Assembly: GCA_016342325.1 (NCBI GenBank)
Contig: JAEINR010000036.1
Coordinates: forward strand, 1 to 52,809
Reading direction: 5' to 3'
Source of the DNA: Desulfobacterium sp.
GTDB lineage: Bacteria > Desulfobacterota > Desulfobacteria > Desulfobacterales > Desulfobacteraceae
Length of the DNA: 52,809 nt
Of the stretch, positions 9,215 through 15,402 are shown piece after piece. Below the pieces are notes generated by a model that did not search any database, was not told the DNA's origin, and was given only the letters and a program-made list of their open reading frames with translations. The translations under genes were made by a program, and so were the position numbers. Position 1 is the stretch's first letter; each line of letters begins with the position of its first letter.

Positions 9215-10062
9215 TGGACCCGACAAGTTTAACCGCTAATCCCTATGAGCAACTCTACATCTACTATCTATCCGGAACCCCGGATGCTATCCCGGCAGAG
9301 CTTCACAGCATGGGTTTTATTGGAAATTGGGAAGAGGAGGGGTTCTCGTTTCTTTTCTTCTCTTCACCTGTGGACTATGAGGTGGAACAGCTTGTCAAGG
9401 CCAGTGACGGGCTGACCCTGGTGGATTCCTACCAGATGACCTGTGACGAGTGGCACGGAGATGCCATTGAGTCCTATACCTCAGGAAGCCTCTGCATTTC
9501 ACCGCCCTGGAAGATTCCTTTTGTGAACAAAGCCGGAATTAAGCACATACTTCTCGATCCCGGGGTGGTGTTTGGAACGGGCAGGCACCCCACCACCGAG
9601 GTCTGCCTCCACTATATCGAGCATCTCTGCGCAAATGAGAAGATCGAAACCGTGCTGGATATCGGCACGGGAACGGGCCTTCTTGCCATGGGCGCCGCAG
9701 CCCTTGGATGCCAACGGGTGCTTGCCCTGGACTTTAACCTGCTTGCCGTTAAAACGACCCTGAACAACGTCCGGATCAACTCCTTTGAGGGGCAGATACT
9801 GCCCATCCAGGCAAAGGCCCAGGACTACATGGGGATTGATGCCGACCTGGTGGTGGCCAACATTCACTATGACGTGATGAAGGATCTCATCGATGACCCG
9901 GGATTCCTTGCGAAACCATGGTTTATTCTTTCGGGACTGCTCCGGAGCGAGGCTGAAAAAGTGCTTGCCAGCCTCAAAAAGAGTGGCGCCCTTGTTCTTG
10001 AGACCACTTGTCCGGACGGGGTGTGGACCACGATCTTTGGAAAAGGTATTTCCCGCGATTGA
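9214..10062 (+). CDS. PrmA-family methyltransferase (second copy, substrate unknown)
   Basis: A 282-residue SAM-dependent methyltransferase of the PrmA family. The C-terminal half has DPGVVFGTGRHPTTEVC (about 113-129), motif I LDIGTGTGLL (about 148-157) and DLVVANIHYDVM (about 210-221). The N-terminal domain shows no clear likeness to L11 methyltransferase, and a classical prmA lies at 5607-6515, so this copy probably methylates another target. The start ATG 9214 overlaps the kinase stop as TGATG, with GAGGAGAA upstream; TTG 9211 is a less likely alternative. The overlap implies co-translation with the sensor kinase. Confidence 0.8.
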   Translation: MDPTSLTANPYEQLYIYYLSGTPDAIPAELHSMGFIGNWEEEGFSFLFFSSPVDYEVEQLVKASDGLTLVDSYQMTCDEWHGDAIESYTSGSLCISPPWKIPFVNKAGIKHILLDPGVVFGTGRHPTTEVCLHYIEHLCANEKIETVLDIGTGTGLLAMGAAALGCQRVLALDFNLLAVKTTLNNVRINSFEGQILPIQAKAQDYMGIDADLVVANIHYDVMKDLIDDPGFLAKPWFILSGLLRSEAEKVLASLKKSGALVLETTCPDGVWTTIFGKGISRD

Positions 10063-10147
10063 TTTTTGCCCTGGACTTGATACCTGCTTTATCTATGGTG
10101 CCAAGAAAAGGGCTCAATTCATATGCGAGGCGCTTCAACCCGTTGTA

Positions 10148-11479
10148 TCAGCGGCCGGCAGTGGCGATGAAACGCTCCCTGGGGGGATTGAAATAGCCGT
10201 GGATGAGGTCGGGAAACAGCGTCTTCAATTCGGTTATGATGAACGCCATGCCAAGGGCAGGGCTTGCGCCACCGGCTGCCTCCATGATTTTGCAATAGGC
10301 CCTGGGATCGAAATTCATGTTCCGCCACTGGATCATATTCACCGGATGGTCGGAAAGGAACTGTTTCAATGCCGTGAATTCTGCCTCTGAATCGGTGACA
10401 CCGGGGCAGTTCAGGTAGTTGATGGAGACGAATTTTCCCATTCTGCCCGCCGTGTCAATGCTTTTGACCACATCCGCGTAGGTGAAGCTTTTGGGTCTGA
10501 AATAGGCGGTGTAGCAGTCGGGTCTCACCGAGTTCATACTGGCGCGCATGGAATCAAGGCCTGCTTCGAATAGCTGTTCAAGGCGGTCCGGCATGCCGGC
10601 GTTGGTGTTCATATTAATGGTGCCCTGGTCCGTCTCTTTTCGGATGATGCGAATGGCCGGTTCGATCACGTGGAATGCGGTCAACGGATCGCCTTCGCAT
10701 CCCTGGCCAAAGCTGACCACGCTGTTCTCCGTCTTCTTGATGTGCTCCAGGGAGACCTGGGCGATCTCTTCCGGGGAGGGGGTGAAGGAAATTCTCTCCT
10801 GGCAGGCCACAAGGTTGTTCTCCTCCTGGAAGGAGATACAGCCAAGACAGTTGGCGTTGCAGGCCTTTGATGTGGGCAATGGGGCTTCGAACCGGCCGAG
10901 GAAGAAGTTCTTTGCGGCCGGGCATCCATACTCCAGGCCGCACCGTTCCAGGTGACGCATCAGCCTGTTTTCCGGATACAGGGCGCGCATCTTATCCACC
11001 CCTTTGACCACGCCTTCCCGGGGCATGAGCCGCAGGTCCTGGCGTTTTTCTTTGTCGACCTCGATGGCGGCGGACCTGAATCCTTCGCCTCCCCACCCGA
11101 CGGCACCGTAGGAGAACAGGGGCAGCAGGTCCTTATCCTCGTCCGTGTCATAGGCGCAGAAGTGCCGGTTGACATTGCCGGGGGAGTTGAATACGGCAAC
11201 GGCAAAGAGGGGTTCTCCCGGGGCATAGGGGTTCTCACGGAGGGTTTCGAAACAGTCTGTTTCAAGGTTGAATACCATGGGGTGCCGGTCCGGCAGCATC
11301 ATCAGTTCGCTGCCAAAGGGCATGTCAATGGTGTTGAGCCGGGTCATGAGCAGGGGCTCCTGACCTCCCATTGCCGCGGCTGCAAAGCCGGGCAGTTCAA
11401 AAATTTCGCCCTTGGCGTTTGCCACCACAGGTTCCATCAGCATGGGTTGATTGGTTTGTATTTTCTGTTTCTTAGCCAT
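10148..11479 (-). CDS. Radical SAM protein
   Basis: A 443-residue cytoplasmic protein with the radical SAM cluster motif CNANCLGC (CxxxCxxC, about residues 211-218), followed by GQGCEGDPL and NMNTNAGMP, which match SAM-binding strands of the family. A long N-terminal region (about 1-200) without cysteine clusters precedes the core; it contains PLFSYGAVGWGGEGFRSA. No SPASM-type cysteine cluster is seen at the C-terminus. It stands alone on the minus strand and converges with the PrmA-like gene. Substrate and reaction are unknown. Confidence 0.8.
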   Translation of the reverse strand: MAKKQKIQTNQPMLMEPVVANAKGEIFELPGFAAAAMGGQEPLLMTRLNTIDMPFGSELMMLPDRHPMVFNLETDCFETLRENPYAPGEPLFAVAVFNSPGNVNRHFCAYDTDEDKDLLPLFSYGAVGWGGEGFRSAAIEVDKEKRQDLRLMPREGVVKGVDKMRALYPENRLMRHLERCGLEYGCPAAKNFFLGRFEAPLPTSKACNANCLGCISFQEENNLVACQERISFTPSPEEIAQVSLEHIKKTENSVVSFGQGCEGDPLTAFHVIEPAIRIIRKETDQGTINMNTNAGMPDRLEQLFEAGLDSMRASMNSVRPDCYTAYFRPKSFTYADVVKSIDTAGRMGKFVSINYLNCPGVTDSEAEFTALKQFLSDHPVNMIQWRNMNFDPRAYCKIMEAAGGASPALGMAFIITELKTLFPDLIHGYFNPPRERFIATAGR

Positions 11480-11551
11480 TGTGCTCCCTCCTTGATTTCA
11501 AGGGGGGAGTTATATCAGACCCGGCCTGGGATGTCACCCGTTTCTTTTCTC

Positions 11552-11866
11552 TTACGGCAGATCGTTAAGGCCGTGTCCCAGGGGACGGACAAAGGTGTAG
11601 ACGCCGGGGGCCACAATAAATTGATTTCCTGCTTCACTGATTCTCTGCTTTGACCATACGGTAAAGGGAAGGGCCGCAGTGAAGAGTACGCATCCGACGG
11701 TTGTTGCCACAAACCCCAGGGGCTTGAGCAAGAGGAGATCTGCGGCCATGGCCTCCACGGGCGGGGCTTCGTCTCTGTCCAGGGCAAAGGCCTGGGGGGT
11801 GAGCGTTGTCATGGAAAACAGGGCCGTAATCAGAATTGTCAAAAAAGCGCGTTGAAATTTTTTCAT
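11552..11866 (-). CDS. Small exported/membrane protein, function unknown
   Basis: A 104-residue protein with a signal peptide (about 1-29, ending QAFALD) and one further hydrophobic segment (about 48-68, KPLGFVATTVGCVLFTAALPF), followed by a short tail with PGVYTFVRPLG. The gene lies 72 bp downstream, on the same strand, of the divergent-looking region at 11.9 kb and directly upstream of the radical SAM gene. A good ribosome site (AAAAGGGGAATAAG) precedes the ATG. I do not recognise a characterised family; it could be an envelope stress or small integral membrane protein. Confidence 0.6.
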   Translation of the reverse strand: MKKFQRAFLTILITALFSMTTLTPQAFALDRDEAPPVEAMAADLLLLKPLGFVATTVGCVLFTAALPFTVWSKQRISEAGNQFIVAPGVYTFVRPLGHGLNDLP

Positions 11867-11899
11867 CTTATTCCCCTTTTGGGTCTGTATGGTTTGCGT

Positions 11900-12184
11900 T
11901 TACTTTCTCATTTTTATCATACCATGGTGTTTAATCAAGTCGAAATATGCCCGGGTCACTTCCTGGCTGCTATCAATGCTGTCAATGACCGGGACGCTTC
12001 CTATCCATAATAACGATTTGTCTATTGGGGGCGCTTCATGTACAAGCTTGATAAAAGAGTCGTTAACCCTGTGTTGAATCGTTAGGTTCTTATCTCTGAT
12101 TTTCCTGTCATAGAGGCAAGAAAATTCGAAACCGTTTTTCTCCGGCTTGTCCGGATTAGGAGTCGTTGATGTATCCCTTTCCAA
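11900..12184 (-). pseudogene. Possible gene remnant or short unassigned ORF
   Basis: An open frame of about 94 codons starts at TTG 12184. The same frame stays open upstream to 12283 without any ATG or GTG, and the extra part reads GHGQRSHYYVSAF, so the real N-terminus may be lost. The residues look protein-like (IDKSLLWIGSVPVIDSIDSS), but no ribosome site or recognised domain is present. This accounts for most of the otherwise gene-free 11867-12381 stretch. Confidence 0.25.
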
Positions 12185-12278
12185 GAAGGCACTGACATAA
12201 TAGTGGCTGCGCTGCCCGTGACCGGCGGCTGCAAAAGAGTTGGGAAGGGAGGGGACGCCTCCGATAGTACAGATGTTT

Positions 12279-12298
12279 GCGCTTCATCTGCGAAGCGC
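12279..12298. other. Hairpin GCGCTTC-6-GAAGCGC
   Basis: A perfect 7-bp inverted repeat with a 6-nt loop, followed by TAAAAAG. It lies 83 bp upstream of the TmcB/HdrD-like start. A related core (GCGAGGCGCTTC) occurs near 10125. It may be a weak terminator or part of the 5' leader. Confidence 0.35.
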
Positions 12299-12381
12299 TA
12301 AAAAGTGTTCCTTTCTTCCCTGGTCGGTGTGGGCTCCGGGTCCATGCGCCATTTCAATTCAGTTTGGGGAGAAGATCGCTT

Positions 12382-13686
12382 ATGTTGGATGGAATAACCA
12401 TCAGGAAAAGAAAAACGGGTATCAGGGAGCGGGTTGAATCCCTTGTACCGAACGGAAACTTAAACGCCTGCCTCACTTGCGGTGCCTGTTCCAGTGGCTG
12501 TCCTGCCACGGGCCTCATGGGCATGGATCCCAGAAAATTTGTCAGAATGGCAGTGCTCGGTATGGACGAAGAGCTGGAACGCCACCCCTGGGTGTGGGCC
12601 TGCACCATGTGTAAACGGTGCCAGGATGTCTGCCCCATGGAGCTGAACATTCCCCAGCTCGTCTATTACTTGCGGTCCCTGTGGCCCCGGGAGGAGCGGC
12701 CCAAGGGAATCCTTGGCTCCTGTGACCAGCATCTTAAGTCCCAGGGCGGCGCAATGGGGGTTCCCTTTGATGATTTCCAGTTCACGGTGGAGGATCTTGC
12801 CGAAGAGTGCCGGGAGGAGCAGGAGGGATTCCAGGGATTGACCGTGGATATCGACCGGGAGGGGGCCTTTTTCGCCCTGAATCAGAATTCCAGGGAACCT
12901 GTGACCGAACCCGATGAGCTGCTTCCCCTGTGGAAGATCCTCCACACGGTTGGTGCAGACTGGACCTACTATTCAAAGATGTGGGGGGGAGAGAACTACT
13001 GCATGTTCCTGGCCGACGACCCTTCCTGGGAGAAGATCGTCAGGATCCAGGCCGAAGAGATCGACAAGCTCGGTTGCAAGGTGTTTGTCAACACCGAGTG
13101 CGGGCATTCTTTTTATGCTGTTTATGCGGCCTTGAAGCGGTTTAACATCCCCCATAACTTCGAGTTCAAGAGCATTGTGGAGTACTATGCCCGTTGGATC
13201 CGGGAGGGCAAGCTTCCGGTCAATTCGGACTGGAACGTCACCGGGATCAAGTTCACGGTCCAGGATCCCTGCAATGTGGTACGAAAATCCCTGGGGGACC
13301 CACTGGCCGATGACCTGAGGTATGTGGTCAAACAGGTGGTGGGAGAGGAAAATTTCATCGACATGAGCCCGAACCGATCCAACAACTTCTGCTGCGGCGG
13401 GGGCGGTGGTTCCCTCCAGGCGGGGTACAATGAAGAACGCCGTAATTATGGTCAGACCAAGCTCGACCAGATCCTGACCACCGGCGCCACCTATGTGGTG
13501 ACTCCCTGTCACAACTGCCACGCCCAGATCGAGGACCTGGCCCACCACTACGAGGCGGATTACCAGACCGTTCATCTCTGGACCCTGATCTGCCTCAGTC
13601 TCGGCATCCTTGGCGAAAACGAACGAACCTATCTGGGGCCGGACCTTGCGGAATATGGCCTTAATAGCTCTGGTCAGACCAATTGA
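12382..13686 (+). CDS. TmcB/HdrD-like iron-sulfur protein (two 4Fe-4S sites + CCG domain)
   Basis: A 434-residue cytoplasmic electron carrier. The N-terminal part holds two ferredoxin-type motifs, CLTCGACSSGCP (about residue 28) and CTMCKRCQDVCP (about 73). The C-terminal half holds a cysteine-rich CCG domain: NTECGHS, QDPCNVVR, FCCGGGGG and TPCHNCH. This is the layout of HdrD-like subunits such as TmcB and HmcF, which in sulfate reducers link membrane complexes to cytoplasmic thiol/disulfide or DsrC chemistry. No tmcACD or hmc partners lie nearby, so it looks like an orphan subunit. Start ATG 12382 has GGGGAGAAG upstream; an in-frame ATG at 12277 would add 35 unrelated residues. Confidence 0.8.
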   Translation: MLDGITIRKRKTGIRERVESLVPNGNLNACLTCGACSSGCPATGLMGMDPRKFVRMAVLGMDEELERHPWVWACTMCKRCQDVCPMELNIPQLVYYLRSLWPREERPKGILGSCDQHLKSQGGAMGVPFDDFQFTVEDLAEECREEQEGFQGLTVDIDREGAFFALNQNSREPVTEPDELLPLWKILHTVGADWTYYSKMWGGENYCMFLADDPSWEKIVRIQAEEIDKLGCKVFVNTECGHSFYAVYAALKRFNIPHNFEFKSIVEYYARWIREGKLPVNSDWNVTGIKFTVQDPCNVVRKSLGDPLADDLRYVVKQVVGEENFIDMSPNRSNNFCCGGGGGSLQAGYNEERRNYGQTKLDQILTTGATYVVTPCHNCHAQIEDLAHHYEADYQTVHLWTLICLSLGILGENERTYLGPDLAEYGLNSSGQTN

Positions 13687-13728
13687 TACCGCTACTTATT
13701 AATAATGGCAGGTTGGTATCAGTTTATT
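13684..13728 (+). terminator. Possible terminator between the TmcB-like and IscA-like genes
   Basis: TGATACC (13684-13690) pairs with GGTATCA (13715-13721), followed by GTTTATTT. The 24-nt loop makes it weak; it may only attenuate. Confidence 0.25.
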
Positions 13729-13749
13729 TAAAAATAAGAGGAGAAAATC

Positions 13750-14061
13750 ATGATTGATGTAACTATTGCGGCCCAGGAACAGGTCCAGGCCTATTTTGTG
13801 GATAAGGAAGTTTTGCCGGTGCGTATCTTTGTAACCAGCGGGTGTGGCGGGTCCCAGTTGGCAATGGCATTGGATGAAAAAAAAGATACGGACCGTGCCT
13901 ATTCCCACAACGGTGTGGAGTATGTCATGGACCAGGAGCTCCTTGAGCAGGCCCAGCCGGTACGGATTGATTATTCCGGTAAGGGGTTTAGCCTTGAATC
14001 GAGCTTGAACCTTTCGTCCGGATGTTCGTCTTGCGGCACCAAGGGATCCTGCTGCTCCTGA
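13750..14061 (+). CDS. IscA/HesB-like protein
   Basis: A 103-residue protein of the HesB/IscA fold: VRIFVTSGCGGSQLAMALDE is the family's central strand with its first Cys, and VRIDYSGKGFSLESSLNLSSGCSSCG carries the C-terminal CxxC. It ends with a further cysteine-rich tail (GSCCS). Classical IscA proteins carry or deliver Fe-S clusters; this variant belongs to the short atypical group found in anaerobes. A strong site (GAGGAGAAAATC) precedes the ATG. It lies between an Fe-S electron carrier and a RelE-like gene, so a role in loading the neighbouring Fe-S protein is possible but unproven. Confidence 0.75.
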   Translation: MIDVTIAAQEQVQAYFVDKEVLPVRIFVTSGCGGSQLAMALDEKKDTDRAYSHNGVEYVMDQELLEQAQPVRIDYSGKGFSLESSLNLSSGCSSCGTKGSCCS

Positions 14062-14095
14062 TCCCATGATTTGTCTGAACAGTGGGGAGACGCCT

Positions 14096-14578
14096 ATGAT
14101 CGAGTATATTCATATCAATCCCAGGTTCCTGAAAAAGCTCGAGGAGCTCAAAGAGTTGGAAAGTGCCACGGCATTTGCCGCAAAAAAGGCAGACACCATC
14201 ATCCAGGCCCTGTTGCACGGCAAGAGACCGGCCAGGGCCGGCAAGCTTACCCGGCACGGGGACGCCAGGATCAAGAAGTGTTTAAAGTATGATCTCGGCC
14301 AGGGGTACAGGCTGGTTTGCGTCAAGGATGGCAGGGATCTCTATGTTCTGTTCTCGGGCAGCCACGACAGCTGCGACACCTGGATGGACAAGAACCGGAA
14401 CCTCAAGCTCTCCAGGGTCAGGGAGACCATGGAGCGCTGCCCGGTAAAGCCCTCTGTCAATGGGGCTGGGCCTGAGCCTATCTCCTTTACAGAGCCGGAG
14501 GAGTACGATGGGATCCCCTTGGAAACAATTTCCCAGAGCGACCTGAGGGCGGTGTTCCAGGGGCTTGTCAAGCCTTGA
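14096..14578 (+). CDS. Orphan RelE/ParE-fold-like protein with C-terminal extension
   Basis: A 160-residue protein. Residues about 1-110 follow the RelE/ParE pattern: an N-terminal strand (IEYIHINPRFLKKLEEL), helices, a Gly/Lys turn (KLTRHGDARIKK), then strands YRLVCVKDGRDLYVLFSGSH. The C-terminal 45 residues are an extension ending SDLRAVFQGLVKP. Typical toxins are about 90 residues with an antitoxin gene beside them; neither holds here. It follows the IscA-like gene by 34 bp and overlaps the 3' end of the opposite-strand gene by 11 bp. ATG 14096 has GGGGAG upstream. It may be a domesticated RelE-fold RNA-binding protein rather than a toxin. Confidence 0.55.
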   Translation: MIEYIHINPRFLKKLEELKELESATAFAAKKADTIIQALLHGKRPARAGKLTRHGDARIKKCLKYDLGQGYRLVCVKDGRDLYVLFSGSHDSCDTWMDKNRNLKLSRVRETMERCPVKPSVNGAGPEPISFTEPEEYDGIPLETISQSDLRAVFQGLVKP

Positions 14579-15239
14579 TAAAGGGGTCGCACAGGCCGGG
14601 AAGTTCCCGTGTGTGGCCATACCTGAGTGCCACGGTTTGGCCGGAATATTTGATCTCCCGTTGCCCTGGCGGCGGGAGTTCCCGGTCTGAATCCTTATAA
14701 AAAACGAGAACCGTGCAGGCATTGGAGAGCATTTTTTCGGCAGCAGCGTCCAGGGGCTCTTTTGCTGCCGGGCCGCAGGGGATGATGACGCCTAATTGCT
14801 CTCCTTTCTCCTGGAAGAGAAAGAGGCCGTCCACACAATCCGGCACAAGGGCGATGACCTTGAATTGGTTGCCCAGCACCATGGGTTCATGGCTGCCGCC
14901 GGGAACCTCCATGGTTTCGTTGTTTACGATGGTGATCTTCCGAAGCCGTTTGTCTACAATATAAGGAACCACAATGCCCTGGGGTAACACTAGGGCAGGG
15001 GTGTCATCCGTGGGTTCAATGCCCCAGAGTGCGGGATTCCTTGCCTGGCCGTGCTTGTTCCATCCCCAAAGCTGAGTCCTTACAAACGGGTTGCTCAACC
15101 CCTGGTTGAAGAGCCAGGCAAGCATCTCTTCGTTGTTTTTTCCCCACAACTGCCGGAAGGATCGTGTGACAAAGGCCATGGCCCGTTGTTCCCACAGGGG
15201 GCGTTCCCGGTTGTCTGTTTTATTTGTGTTATGTTCCAT
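14568..15239 (-). CDS. Unassigned protein with primase/toprim-like features
   Basis: A 223-residue cytoplasmic protein. The region LSNPFVRTQLWGWNKH followed by LPQGIVVPYI resembles the linker before the toprim domain of CHC2-type primase-like proteins, and the second half (VIALVPDCVDGLFLFQEKGEQLG to ACTVLVFYKDSD) has the strand spacing of a toprim domain. No zinc-finger or helicase part is present, and the acidic toprim residues cannot be placed with confidence. It converges with the RelE-like gene, overlapping by 11 bp. The assignment is from pattern memory only. Confidence 0.4.
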   Translation of the reverse strand: MEHNTNKTDNRERPLWEQRAMAFVTRSFRQLWGKNNEEMLAWLFNQGLSNPFVRTQLWGWNKHGQARNPALWGIEPTDDTPALVLPQGIVVPYIVDKRLRKITIVNNETMEVPGGSHEPMVLGNQFKVIALVPDCVDGLFLFQEKGEQLGVIIPCGPAAKEPLDAAAEKMLSNACTVLVFYKDSDRELPPPGQREIKYSGQTVALRYGHTRELPGLCDPFIKA

Positions 15240-15402
15240 GGGAAGGGGAGTATACCAGGAGGGAAGGTCAAAGTAAACAAGTGGAGCAGTTGTTTTGACG
15301 GCAGGCCCATCTGGTATGGATCACATAGCAGATGGGCCGATTGTGCCGTTGCAGCGCCCCGGTCCATGGGGGGCTCTACCTTGCCGTTTTCACCAACCGA
15401 TA

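Noticed and set aside
13684-13725. TGA at the end of the TmcB-like gene as another selenocysteine codon
   Set aside because: The frame runs only 13 more codons, with no conserved motif and no SECIS at the right distance.
13750-14061. IscA/HesB-like gene as a selenoprotein
   Set aside because: The expected position is an ordinary Cys codon and there is no in-frame TGA before the natural end.
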